DNA of 64,000 bases, from NCBI GenBank assembly GCA_030833845.1, contig JAURGK010000004.1, positions 39,439-103,438 of the forward strand, written 5' to 3'. The position numbers and the translations under genes were made by a program. The first letter of the stretch is position 1. Every line of letters starts with the position of its first letter. Of the stretch, positions 8,439 through 16,996 are shown one piece after another. The DNA is from Crocinitomicaceae bacterium (lineage in GTDB: Bacteria > Bacteroidota > Bacteroidia > Flavobacteriales_D > Crocinitomicaceae). The notes under the pieces are model-generated. The model ran no database searches, was not told the origin of the DNA, and worked only from the letters and a program-made list of their open reading frames with translations.

Positions 8439-9122
8439 CTAAATTTCTAGGAACTGGCTTACCGTATTTGGCCAATGGGCCACTGTCTTTTCACGAAGCA
8501 ATTGTATGGTTTGTAATCCTGCATTTTTTGCCGCCTCTAATTCCTCAACGGTATCTGATAAAAACAAAATCTGCGGTGCTTCTAATCCAAGAAATTGAAC
8601 GATGTGCTCATAAGTTTTCTCTTCTCGTTTAGAACCTGTAGTGGTATCAAAGTGATTAGAAAAATGAATAGATAAATCTCCAAATGTACTATACCTGAAG
8701 AGCAATTTTTGGGCCGCAATCGAACCTGACGAGAATACACCTATTTTAAGACCCCGTGCTCGCCACTGGTTAAGTGCCGTTGGAACATCGTCGTAGACAT
8801 GCCCTTGAATGGCCCCAGATTCATAGGCGGATTTCCAAATTATGCCTTGTAGTGTTTTTAAAGGAGTGAGTTTCCTGTCTTCATTTGCCCACTTAAGTAA
8901 ACAAGCCAAGGCCTCTTCTGTAGTTGTAATGTTGTGTCCATCTTCCTGAGACGCAATTTCCATTACCTCAGCAAAGGCCTGCTTAACCTCGTTAAGTTGC
9001 GCATGTTGCGTGAGTTGCTTAAGATTCTCTTTAAAATATGGGAACAGCACATCATATACAAAATGTATGGAGCTTGTTGTGCCTTCGATATCAGTGAGGA
9101 TGTATTTGATCTGCTTGTCCAA
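8439..9122 (-). CDS. mtnC: Enolase-phosphatase E1 (methionine salvage)
   Basis: A bifunctional HAD-family enzyme that enolises and dephosphorylates 2,3-diketo-5-methylthiopentyl 1-phosphate to the acireductone. The 227 residues begin with the E1-specific motif DIEGTTSS (nucleophile Asp11, Glu13). VFSSGSIAAQKLLF is HAD motif II, a conserved Lys lies near KREEKTYEH, and the acidic loop FLSDTVEELEAA is HAD motif III. It is the last gene of the minus-strand unit and follows mtnD by 12 bases, in reaction order before the dioxygenase. Confidence 0.95.
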   Translation of the reverse strand: MDKQIKYILTDIEGTTSSIHFVYDVLFPYFKENLKQLTQHAQLNEVKQAFAEVMEIASQEDGHNITTTEEALACLLKWANEDRKLTPLKTLQGIIWKSAYESGAIQGHVYDDVPTALNQWRARGLKIGVFSSGSIAAQKLLFRYSTFGDLSIHFSNHFDTTTGSKREEKTYEHIVQFLGLEAPQILFLSDTVEELEAAKNAGLQTIQLLREKTVAHWPNTVSQFLEI

Positions 9123-9134
9123 GCGTATTGAATT

Positions 9135-9656
9135 TTATAAGTACTGTTGTTCTTTACCAGAATGAGTATAATGCGGTGTCCAGCCAGAAGTGTCACTAAA
9201 AATGCGAATTGCTTTTACAAATGGATCCGTTGGTCCGGCATCAAACCAATGCTTAGTGCCAGTCGGAACACTAATTAAATCCCCTCGCTGACATAATACA
9301 TTAAATACAGGTTCATTATCAAGGTGAAACCAAAACAAACCCTCACCATCTACAAAAAAGCGTATTTCATCTTCGTCATGGGTATGCTCTGCTAAAAACT
9401 TTGCTCTCAAATCTGAGTAGTTTGGTGTTTGACTGTGTATCGAAATCACATCAGCACTTTTGTAACCACCTTGAGCCATAAACGGTTCTAAATCTTTGGC
9501 GTAAGCACTTAGAATTTCTTCTTGTGTGGCTTGGTCATCAAAAACTACCTCACAAGACCACTGGTCGAAATATACGCCAACTCTATCCAAGAAAGCTTTA
9601 ATTTCTGCGGGTTCAAAGAGTTGAATACTGGAATCTGGAACGGTTAAAATCGCCAT
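9135..9656 (-). CDS. mtnD: Acireductone dioxygenase
   Basis: A cupin enzyme that oxidises the acireductone to the methionine precursor 4-methylthio-2-oxobutanoate plus formate; with another metal the family makes a different, off-pathway product. 173 residues. The metal ligands are visible at the positions expected from the Klebsiella enzyme: His91 and His93 in EHTHDEDE, Glu97, and His136 in GTKHWFDAG. It lies between mtnB (3-base gap) and mtnC (12-base gap). The last residues before the stop are not conserved in type. Confidence 0.95.
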   Translation of the reverse strand: MAILTVPDSSIQLFEPAEIKAFLDRVGVYFDQWSCEVVFDDQATQEEILSAYAKDLEPFMAQGGYKSADVISIHSQTPNYSDLRAKFLAEHTHDEDEIRFFVDGEGLFWFHLDNEPVFNVLCQRGDLISVPTGTKHWFDAGPTDPFVKAIRIFSDTSGWTPHYTHSGKEQQYL

Positions 9657-9659
9657 CTT

Positions 9660-10241
9660 TTAACGTAAAAATTCACACTCACAAAGATAATCTAAAGTCT
9701 CCAAATGCCTCTGAGCCTCAAAAATATTTTTACCCCATGCATAGGTACCGTGTGCTGCAATAATAAAACAATGCTGTTGAATATCTAGGCGGCGCTCATT
9801 AAGATCTTGACAAAGCACACCCATGTCTTGAGAATTTTCTATAATTGGTATAGATATAGCATCAAGATGACTCTTTGTGCCCAGAAAACCCTTTTGTAAT
9901 TCATAGCCTTGCACATTAAAATTTTTATCGTTGCGCTGAGATATGAGCACTGGAAATTTGCTATGGCTGTGTAAAATCACGCGGGCTTCAGGGAAATTAT
10001 TATAAATCCATAAATGAATTTGTGTCTCGTCTGATGGCTTCACTCCATGATACATACCCGTACCCACTCCGAAGTGGTCAATGCTCATGAAGTCTTGTTC
10101 TGTAAAATCTGCTTTGTTAACGCCAGAACGGGAAACCCAAATTTGTTCATTCTCATCTAAATAAGAATAATTGGTGGAGGTGGCCCATGACCAGCCCCGT
10201 TGATTCAATTGGCGAATAAGTGTGGCAAAGGCTGACTTCAT
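9660..10241 (-). CDS. mtnB: Methylthioribulose-1-phosphate dehydratase
   Basis: A class II aldolase-fold enzyme that dehydrates 5-methylthioribulose 1-phosphate to the diketo compound used by MtnC. 193 residues. The zinc ligands are His91 and His93 in ILHSHSKFP and His164 in AAHGTYAWG; the SRSGVNKADF and GVKPSDE motifs are typical of MtnB, which separates it from fuculose aldolases. Its ATG overlaps the stop of the preceding gene by one base (TAATG), so its translation is coupled to the gene that follows ftsZ. mtnA and mtnK are not in the window. Confidence 0.94.
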   Translation of the reverse strand: MKSAFATLIRQLNQRGWSWATSTNYSYLDENEQIWVSRSGVNKADFTEQDFMSIDHFGVGTGMYHGVKPSDETQIHLWIYNNFPEARVILHSHSKFPVLISQRNDKNFNVQGYELQKGFLGTKSHLDAISIPIIENSQDMGVLCQDLNERRLDIQQHCFIIAAHGTYAWGKNIFEAQRHLETLDYLCECEFLR

Positions 10242-10690
10242 TATTTGGTCAGTACCTCCTTTACAATCGAAGCAATTAATTTACCATCTGCTTTCCCGGA
10301 AAGCTGTGCTGTTAATTTACCCATCACTTTACCCATATCTTGTGGGCCACTCGCACCGACCTCTAATACAACCTGCTCCACAATACTGCGAATTTCAGAT
10401 TCATCAAGCATTTTGGGTAAATACGACTCGATGATTTGGGCTTGAAAATATTCTTCCTCAGCCAGATCAGGTCTATTTTGAGCAATATACAGCGCATGAG
10501 TTTCCATACGTTGCTTATGCAACTTGAGACAAATCTTCATGGCCACATCGTCTGAAACATTGGCATCGGGGCCGGAGGTTGCCTCTAGAAGCAATTTAGA
10601 TTTGATATCACGCAAAGCGGCCAACTTTTCCTTTTCTTTGGCAAGCATCGCAGCCTTGATATCGTTATTTATTCTCTCTGTAAAAGACAT
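10241..10690 (-). CDS. GatB/YqeY domain protein
   Basis: A 149-residue helical protein of the YqeY family, related to the C-terminal tRNA-binding tail domain of GatB. It starts MSFTERINNDIKAAMLAKEKEKL and has KPMGKVM-like sequence in the second half (GPQDMGKVMGKLTAQLSGKADG), both usual for the family. Its molecular role is unproven. It begins 2 bases after the ftsZ stop and overlaps mtnB by one base, acting as the link between the division operon and the methionine-salvage genes. A YqeY gene after ftsZ is common in Bacteroidota. Confidence 0.92.
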   Translation of the reverse strand: MSFTERINNDIKAAMLAKEKEKLAALRDIKSKLLLEATSGPDANVSDDVAMKICLKLHKQRMETHALYIAQNRPDLAEEEYFQAQIIESYLPKMLDESEIRSIVEQVVLEVGASGPQDMGKVMGKLTAQLSGKADGKLIASIVKEVLTK

Positions 10691-10692
10691 CC

Positions 10693-12330
10693 TTAATCGA
10701 CATTATCGTGAAGAAAATTATTATTGCGTAAAATGGTTTGGCCATTTTGATCAGGAGTGAAACCAAAGCGAGAAACATTTTCTTGTTCACTAGGCTTATC
10801 TTGATGGAGTTGGATATTTCTACGCACAAACGCTGGCTCATTTTCATACTCAAGTAAACCCTCTGGCTTTTTTAGCTTCGAGGTGAATTCTTGAATTCTT
10901 GAAACGCGCTCTTGTACTTTGCGTTGCTGCTCCTCGGGGCTCAAGACTCTTTTTGCCGATTCAATTTCGACGCGTTTGTCACTGTCGTCTTCTAAAACAT
11001 GCTTGACTACATCAGGAGCAACATGTTCGCTATTGGATGGCGCATTGCCTTGTACGTCAAAGACCTCCCAAGTCACAGAAGAGCTCGTCTCTGCTGCTTG
11101 AACATCTACAGAAGCGGCAGGTGCCTCATCATACAGATCAAAGGTTATTTTTTGAGCAGCAGACTTTTCATCGACAGGCTGTGTCTGATCTCCATTTTCG
11201 TTTGAAAGGACCTGATTTTCTTTGATAAAAGGTTCTTGCATATTTGGCAAAGCGGCAATGGATTCAAATGGAGAGTGCATTGGATTGAGTATTTCCTGCT
11301 TTTTATCTTCTTCAAGAACAACCACTGTTCGTTCGGGAATCCTTTCAAAACCCGTCATTGGAGAAGAAGAAAAACCTGTTGCAATAATCGTTAGACTGAG
11401 TTGGTCTCCAAGCGATGCATCTTTACCATGACCCCATATGACATCGGCAGTAGAACCTGCGGCATCTTGAATGTAATCTGTGATGTCTGTAATCTCATCC
11501 ATCATGACCTCACGGTCTCCGTAGGTGATATTTAATAAAACATACCTTGCACCAGAAATATCATTGTCATTGAGCAATGGTGAATTCAATGCATTCTTTA
11601 CTGCAACCATTGCACGGTCTTCGCCAGTAGCAACTGCACTTCCCATGATGGCATGGCCCGAATTACGCATGACTGTATTGACATCATTGAAATCCACGTT
11701 GATAGCTCCAGTAACCGAAATCACTTCAGCAATGCCTTTTGCCGCTACGGTTAAAACATCATCGGCATGAGAGAAGGCTTCAGACAAAGACATGTTTTTA
11801 CCGAATTCTCTCAGACGTTCGTTGTTGATGATTAAGAGCGTATCCACATTTTGGCGCATGCGTTCCAAACCTTCTTCAGCTTGTTGACGACGTTTGCGAC
11901 CTTCAAAATTAAAAGGTAAAGTAACGATACCCACAGTAAGAATGCCTAAATCACGAGCCACCTGTGCAATAACAGGCGCTGCACCTGTTCCTGTTCCACC
12001 TCCCATTCCGGCAGTGACGAAAACCATTTTGGTTCCTCCAGAAAGCAATTCTCTTATTTCTTGGATATTTTCCATAGCAGCATTCATCCCGACATCTGGA
12101 ATCATTCCTGCCCCTCTACCTTCTGTGAGGTTTGGTCCCAATTGAATTCGGTATGGGACTGGCGAATGTTCTAAGGCCTGACAATCTGTATTACAAACAA
12201 TGAAATCAACGCCAGCGATGCCTTGCAAGTACATGTGGTTCACCGCATTTGAGCCACCGCCTCCTACACCAATTACCTTGATAATAGATGAAGTGCGGCT
12301 CGTTTCATTTTGTGGTAGATCAAATTCCAT
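10693..12330 (-). CDS. ftsZ: Cell division protein FtsZ
   Basis: Tubulin-like GTPase that forms the division ring. Seen: GGGGSNAVN near residue 23, the tubulin signature GGGTGTG (110-116), and the synergy loop NVDFNDVNTVM at about residue 218-228. At 545 residues it is much longer than the 383-residue E. coli protein; the excess is a long acidic, Gln/Ser-rich linker (about 330-490). The partner-binding peptide EPAFVRRNI lies some 45 residues before the end and is followed by the extra tail ending NNFLHDNVD, which is normal for Bacteroidota. It follows ftsA by 35 bases. Confidence 0.98.
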   Translation of the reverse strand: MEFDLPQNETSRTSSIIKVIGVGGGGSNAVNHMYLQGIAGVDFIVCNTDCQALEHSPVPYRIQLGPNLTEGRGAGMIPDVGMNAAMENIQEIRELLSGGTKMVFVTAGMGGGTGTGAAPVIAQVARDLGILTVGIVTLPFNFEGRKRRQQAEEGLERMRQNVDTLLIINNERLREFGKNMSLSEAFSHADDVLTVAAKGIAEVISVTGAINVDFNDVNTVMRNSGHAIMGSAVATGEDRAMVAVKNALNSPLLNDNDISGARYVLLNITYGDREVMMDEITDITDYIQDAAGSTADVIWGHGKDASLGDQLSLTIIATGFSSSPMTGFERIPERTVVVLEEDKKQEILNPMHSPFESIAALPNMQEPFIKENQVLSNENGDQTQPVDEKSAAQKITFDLYDEAPAASVDVQAAETSSSVTWEVFDVQGNAPSNSEHVAPDVVKHVLEDDSDKRVEIESAKRVLSPEEQQRKVQERVSRIQEFTSKLKKPEGLLEYENEPAFVRRNIQLHQDKPSEQENVSRFGFTPDQNGQTILRNNNFLHDNVD

Positions 12331-12365
12331 ATATTAATGTTTTTCCTATTCGTTTAATTCAATTC

Positions 12366-13766
12366 TTAGTCTTCGGAATCATCAAAAAACTTCTTAACTG
12401 GTTCAAGGATGCTCTTAAAGAAGTCTCCTCGTTTTTGACCACTTGAATGCGTTCTGATTTTCTCTTGCTTTTCTTTGGTGTTTTTTTGAGCGGCTTCAGG
12501 ATTTTTATCGCTAGCTATTGCATTTTCGGTTTGTTCCCATGGCTTGAGACCTTCCAAACTTTCAAAACCTTTAAGCACCAAACCGATACCCGTTGCATAC
12601 ATTGGGCTAGCTAGTGCATCTAAGTCATTGGTATTGGCAAGATGTTCTGTTGGATATCCGATTCTTGCATCCATACCTGTGAGGTACTCAATAAGTTGAG
12701 TAAGGTGCTTGAGTTGCGAACCCCCTCCTGTTACCACAATTCCTCCGATTAATTTCTTCTCATAACCGGAATTCCTGATTTCTAGGTTCACCAATTCGAT
12801 GATTTCTTCCATACGAGCTTGGATAATGCTCGCTAAGTTGCGCAAGGTGATTTCTTTTGGATCACGACCTCTAAGACCTGGTATACAAACCACTTCATTT
12901 TCGTTACTTTCAGAAGCAAGCGCACTACCAAATTTCACCTTGAGCATCTCAGCCTGACGTTCCATAATGCGACAACCCTCCTTGATGTCTTGAGTGATGA
13001 TCTTTCCACCAAACGGAATAACGGCCGTATGACGGATCAATCCATCGTGAAAAATCGCAACATCAGTAGTCCCGCCACCAATATCTACAAGTACCACCCC
13101 TGCCTCTTTTTCCTCATCTGACAATACAGACTGAGCAGATGCAATTGGTTCTAAAATGATATCTTTCACTGACAGACCTGAGCGCTCAACACAACGTGTG
13201 ATATTTTGCACATTGGTAACTTGACCACAAATGATATGAAAATTGGCTTCGAGGCGCACACCGCCCATGCCGATTGGGTCTTTAATTTCAGGCTCACCAT
13301 CGACGATATATTCTTGGGGAATAACTGTAATGATTTCTTCACCCGGATTCATGACAAGTTTGTACATGTCGTCCACAAAGGCGTCGATATCGGTCTGAGA
13401 AATTTCACCATTTGCCGTGCGACGTGTATAAATACCTCGATGCTGCTTACTTTTAATATGCTGGCCTGCTATACCAACGTGCACATTCTTAATCTTGAGA
13501 TTGCCCTCAACACCAGCTTGGGTTGCTTCAACAGCACTGTTAATCGATTGGACAGTTCGCTCAATGTTTGAAACCACACCGCGCATCACCCCAAGAGATT
13601 CCGCTTTGCCCATGGCAATAATTTCAATTTTGTCATGGTCGTTTTTACGCCCAACAAAACAAGCAATTTTTGTAGTGCCAATGTCCAAACCTACCACAAC
13701 GCGCGTACGCTTCACTTCAGGGGAGTTATTTTTTTCTGCAAACGATTTGTCCTTCATACTTGACAC
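12366..13766 (-). CDS. ftsA: Cell division protein FtsA
   Basis: Actin-like ATPase that tethers FtsZ to the membrane. The N-terminal phosphate loop GLDIGTTKIACFVG, the second phosphate motif VVLVDIGGGTTDVAIF and the adenosine motif GGIVVTGGGSQLKHL are all present. The 1C (SHS2-like) domain lies between the first two. The tail FFKSILEPVKKFFDD is an amphipathic helix, the expected membrane anchor, after a charged linker. The start overlaps ftsQ by 41 bases; a second Met at 13757 would reduce this to 32 and is as plausible. 466 residues. Confidence 0.96.
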   Translation of the reverse strand: MSSMKDKSFAEKNNSPEVKRTRVVVGLDIGTTKIACFVGRKNDHDKIEIIAMGKAESLGVMRGVVSNIERTVQSINSAVEATQAGVEGNLKIKNVHVGIAGQHIKSKQHRGIYTRRTANGEISQTDIDAFVDDMYKLVMNPGEEIITVIPQEYIVDGEPEIKDPIGMGGVRLEANFHIICGQVTNVQNITRCVERSGLSVKDIILEPIASAQSVLSDEEKEAGVVLVDIGGGTTDVAIFHDGLIRHTAVIPFGGKIITQDIKEGCRIMERQAEMLKVKFGSALASESNENEVVCIPGLRGRDPKEITLRNLASIIQARMEEIIELVNLEIRNSGYEKKLIGGIVVTGGGSQLKHLTQLIEYLTGMDARIGYPTEHLANTNDLDALASPMYATGIGLVLKGFESLEGLKPWEQTENAIASDKNPEAAQKNTKEKQEKIRTHSSGQKRGDFFKSILEPVKKFFDDSED

Positions 13767-14520
13767 TTATTTCTTTGTATTTATTCCAGCCTTCATGAGG
13801 CAGGGCTTCTTTATAAAAATGCTTCAGACGATTGAATTTATCTGAAACTTCTTTGATACTGCGGGCAGAACCAAAGACAATTTGTTGCTCACCAAGCATC
13901 GGAATTAAAATGAAATCACCTATTGAATCTCGGTAGACTTGCCCTATTAATCGATGCATTAATGGATCATTACAAACATAATTTGAAATGCGATAGATTT
14001 GGTCAATTTCTCTAGAACTTTTCAAATTTGGATTGTTAATAAAATCGCAATGAATTCGGGGGTTGTAGGGTACATTAATCTCTCCAGAAAATACCAACAC
14101 ACGAGCTGTGTGTGAAGGCGATCTGTACATCATAAATCCTTCTTGATCAAGGTAATAACTTTCACCCTGCCGATTAAAGACACGTGCTATGGGTTTTCTA
14201 AGGTTCAAATCAATGGATAATTCAGCACCTAAATGTCGATACACATTTACATTTTTAACCTCTGGCATAGCAGCAATGACCCGTTCAATGCGCTGAACTT
14301 TGAGGTCCTTCACTCGCATTTTATCAAAAAATAAATGCCTAATTTGTAGTCGCGTTAGCAGTTCTTGGGAGGTTAAAAATGTATTTTCATCCTCTGAATG
14401 TATTGCGATTTTGGGCTTCGTTAAGCGGCGTTGAGATTCCACTTCATTGGCAAAAAAAACAACGAGCAATACAGCTATGCCAACTATGCCCCACAATATC
14501 CTCACAAACCAAATTTTCAT
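13726..14520 (-). CDS. ftsQ: Cell division protein FtsQ/DivIB
   Basis: A single-pass inner-membrane division protein. Residues about 5-23 form the membrane anchor (VRILWGIVGIAVLLVVFFA). A POTRA-like region follows (about 35-110) with VKNVNVYRHLGAELSIDLNLRKPIARVF, then the beta domain to residue 264. Sequence conservation is low in this family, so the call rests on the topology, the POTRA motif and the place between murC and ftsA. Its ATG overlaps the murC stop as ATGA, and its end overlaps ftsA. Confidence 0.9.
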   Translation of the reverse strand: MKIWFVRILWGIVGIAVLLVVFFANEVESQRRLTKPKIAIHSEDENTFLTSQELLTRLQIRHLFFDKMRVKDLKVQRIERVIAAMPEVKNVNVYRHLGAELSIDLNLRKPIARVFNRQGESYYLDQEGFMMYRSPSHTARVLVFSGEINVPYNPRIHCDFINNPNLKSSREIDQIYRISNYVCNDPLMHRLIGQVYRDSIGDFILIPMLGEQQIVFGSARSIKEVSDKFNRLKHFYKEALPHEGWNKYKEISVKYEGQIVCRKK

Positions 14521-15896
14521 AGCGTTTGAATATGTATTTGTAGTGTTTCTTTTATCGGACCAACTAGGCGATCGATATCACCGGCGCCTATCGTAAGCAC
14601 AACTCCGCGATCTATCTTTCGAATTTTTGACAGTAAGTCAATTGGCTCTAGTACCTGCTTTACATCCACTTTTGCCAATTCACATAACCATTCGCTGCTC
14701 ACCCCTGCAATTGGCTCTTCTCGGGCAGCATAAATGGGAAGCAAATAAAGGCTGTCTAATTCACTGAGTGCACTAGCGAATTCAGGCGCAAAGTCTTGGG
14801 TACGTGAATAAAGGTGCGGTTGAAATATTCCTATGAGCGGAAGCTCTGGATAAAGCTTTCGAACAGAAAGTAGTAAGGCTTTTATTTCTACGGGATGGTG
14901 CGCGTAATCATCAATATAAATGAGTTCGCTACTGCGCACGTGGTATTCAAAGCGACGTTTGACGCCTTTGAATCCTTGGACCCCTGAACGGAGTTCATCA
15001 ATTCTATAACCAATTTGGTTCAAGAGGGCAATGCATGCCAAGGCATTTTCAGCATTATGTACCCCAGGCAAACCAAATTTAAAGTCTGTATATTGCACTG
15101 AATCATAATACACATCACCGATTTGATAACCATCAACAAAACGCAAATTGGTTAAATTATAATCAGCCTTGGGGTCATCTACACCATAAGTGACCACCTT
15201 TGCCAAACTTGGTAAGTTCAATCCATTTTTTTGAATTGAGTATCCTTTAGGGTCAATACGCATAACAAACTGCCTGAATCCTTCCACAAAGGCCTGCTCA
15301 CTACCATAGATATCTAGATGATCCGGATCAGTCGCCGTAACAATTGCCGCATATGGTGCAAGGTGCAAAAAGCTTCGATCAAATTCATCTGCCTCAATAA
15401 CCGCAAATTTGCTTTGAGGATGCAAGACCAAATTTGAATTAAAATTAGTTGCAATTCCACCCAAAAATGCCGTACAGCCTGTGGTTAGTTCTGTCAATAG
15501 AAAGGCCAATAACGAACTTGTGGTTGTTTTTCCGTGGGTGCCGGCAACACACAATCCTTGGAAGGTTCGTGTCAGGGCGCCAAGTACCTCAGCACGTTTA
15601 TAGATGGTAAAGTTCTGCTGCTGAAAATAAGTCAATTCAGCCAAAACTTTAATTGCCGGCGTATAGACAACTAGTGTGTTGCTTGGATCTTTAAATTGAG
15701 GGGCTATATCAGACCCTAGATCCTCGTAGTGAATACTTATTCCTTCACTAGCAAGAGACTGTGTTAAGGGGCTCTCTACCCTATCATAACCAGCAACATT
15801 TTTGCCAACATACTTAAAATATCGGGCTAAGGCACTCATGCCAATGCCTCCAATTCCAACCAAATAAATATTCTTATATGTCTGCAATCCACTCAT
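14517..15896 (-). CDS. murC: UDP-N-acetylmuramate--L-alanine ligase
   Basis: Adds L-Ala to UDP-MurNAc in cytoplasmic peptidoglycan precursor synthesis. Seen: the UDP-binding GIGGIGMSALARYF near the N-terminus, the ATP P-loop GTHGKTTTS (119-127), DEFDRSFL, and YIDDYAHHPVEIKALL. The start used here (MSGLQTYK) overlaps the murG stop as ATGA, the usual coupled junction; a start 7 codons upstream (15917) is possible but would overlap murG more. 459 residues from this start. It overlaps ftsQ by 4 bases. Confidence 0.95.
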   Translation of the reverse strand: MSGLQTYKNIYLVGIGGIGMSALARYFKYVGKNVAGYDRVESPLTQSLASEGISIHYEDLGSDIAPQFKDPSNTLVVYTPAIKVLAELTYFQQQNFTIYKRAEVLGALTRTFQGLCVAGTHGKTTTSSLLAFLLTELTTGCTAFLGGIATNFNSNLVLHPQSKFAVIEADEFDRSFLHLAPYAAIVTATDPDHLDIYGSEQAFVEGFRQFVMRIDPKGYSIQKNGLNLPSLAKVVTYGVDDPKADYNLTNLRFVDGYQIGDVYYDSVQYTDFKFGLPGVHNAENALACIALLNQIGYRIDELRSGVQGFKGVKRRFEYHVRSSELIYIDDYAHHPVEIKALLLSVRKLYPELPLIGIFQPHLYSRTQDFAPEFASALSELDSLYLLPIYAAREEPIAGVSSEWLCELAKVDVKQVLEPIDLLSKIRKIDRGVVLTIGAGDIDRLVGPIKETLQIHIQTL

Positions 15897-16996
15897 GTTG
15901 TAAGTATTTGCTGACACACATCTACAATTGATTTACTCGCATTTGGAAGCGCTAAAGCGCCAAGTTTTTCAGAGAGTTCTTTTTGCTGCTGTTTGTCATT
16001 TAATAATTTAATAGCCAATGGCAATAAGGCTGTTTGCGCATCGACATCTCGTACCAAATAGGCTGCATCCCGATTCACTAAAGAAAGAGCATTTTGAGTT
16101 TGGTGGTCCTCAGCTACATTAGGCGAGGGAACAAAAATTGTTGGCTTAGCCAATAAAGCCAATTCACTCACCGAAAGAGCACCGGCCCTAGAAACAACCA
16201 CATCAGCAATGGCATATGCCAAATCCATGCGTTGAATGAATGGAAATACCTTAACGCTATTTGGCAAAGTATTTGCAAAGGTTTGTAGAGTGCTCTGATA
16301 TGATTTGCCGCATTGCCATATCAATTGCACTTGCTGGGAAGCTAAATCAAAAACACCGTTTCGGAGCGTTGAATTTAAAGTCTTTGCTCCAAGGCTGCCA
16401 CCCATTACAAATAAAGTGGGTTGTTGCAAATCTAGGCCAAAATAGGATGCAGCCTCTGCTCTCAATTGTGCATCATTTTGCAATAGATTAGACCTGAGCG
16501 GGTTTCCAGTAAAATGAATCTTAGCCTTAGGGAAAAACTTTTCCATATCAGGATACGCCACACATATTGCTTTGGCTTTTTTTGCCAGAAGCTGATTGGT
16601 TTTTCCCGCATAAGAATTTTGTTCTTGAATCAGGGTAGGAATGCCTAAAAATTGAGCCATTTTTAAAGTTGGGCCACTGGCATATCCACCCACACCTATG
16701 ACCAACTCTGGATTAAAATTTTTAATGACCCGGTATGCTTTCAATAAGCTCGATAATAATTTAAAAGGCAACAATAAGTTTTTTAAACTTAGCTTTCGCT
16801 GTAGTCCGACAATTGGCAGACCAATGATCGGATAACCCGCCTGTGGAACTTTTTCCATTTCCATTTTACCCAAAGCACCAACAAACAGTACCTCAGCGGC
16901 TGAGTTGCGCTCTTTGATTTGGTCTGCAATTGCCAAGGCCGGGAAAATATGCCCGCCAGTGCCACCGCCAGAAATGATTACCCTATTCAACTTCAT
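15893..16996 (-). CDS. murG: UDP-GlcNAc:undecaprenyl-PP-MurNAc-pentapeptide GlcNAc transferase
   Basis: A GT28 glycosyltransferase that makes lipid II on the inner face of the membrane. The N-terminal glycine loop SGGGTGGHIFPALAIADQ, the second glycine loop VMGGSLGAKTLN and the donor-site part VVSRAGALSVSELALL are present. The start MKLNRVIISGGG was chosen because the first glycine loop should lie within the first 15-20 residues; a longer version starting at 17080 adds 28 residues unlike the family and lies inside ftsW. From this start the protein has 367 residues, and it overlaps ftsW by 14 bases. Confidence 0.95.
   Translation of the reverse strand: MKLNRVIISGGGTGGHIFPALAIADQIKERNSAAEVLFVGALGKMEMEKVPQAGYPIIGLPIVGLQRKLSLKNLLLPFKLLSSLLKAYRVIKNFNPELVIGVGGYASGPTLKMAQFLGIPTLIQEQNSYAGKTNQLLAKKAKAICVAYPDMEKFFPKAKIHFTGNPLRSNLLQNDAQLRAEAASYFGLDLQQPTLFVMGGSLGAKTLNSTLRNGVFDLASQQVQLIWQCGKSYQSTLQTFANTLPNSVKVFPFIQRMDLAYAIADVVVSRAGALSVSELALLAKPTIFVPSPNVAEDHQTQNALSLVNRDAAYLVRDVDAQTALLPLAIKLLNDKQQQKELSEKLGALALPNASKSIVDVCQQILTT

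Noticed and set aside
10693..11400. Unusually long FtsZ C-terminal half as a fusion or frameshift
   Set aside because: A long acidic linker and the tail NNFLHDNVD are normal for FtsZ in this phylum.
13726..13766. Large ftsQ-ftsA overlap as a sign of a sequencing error
   Set aside because: Both frames are intact over their full length, and a later ftsA start would shorten the overlap; nothing is disrupted.
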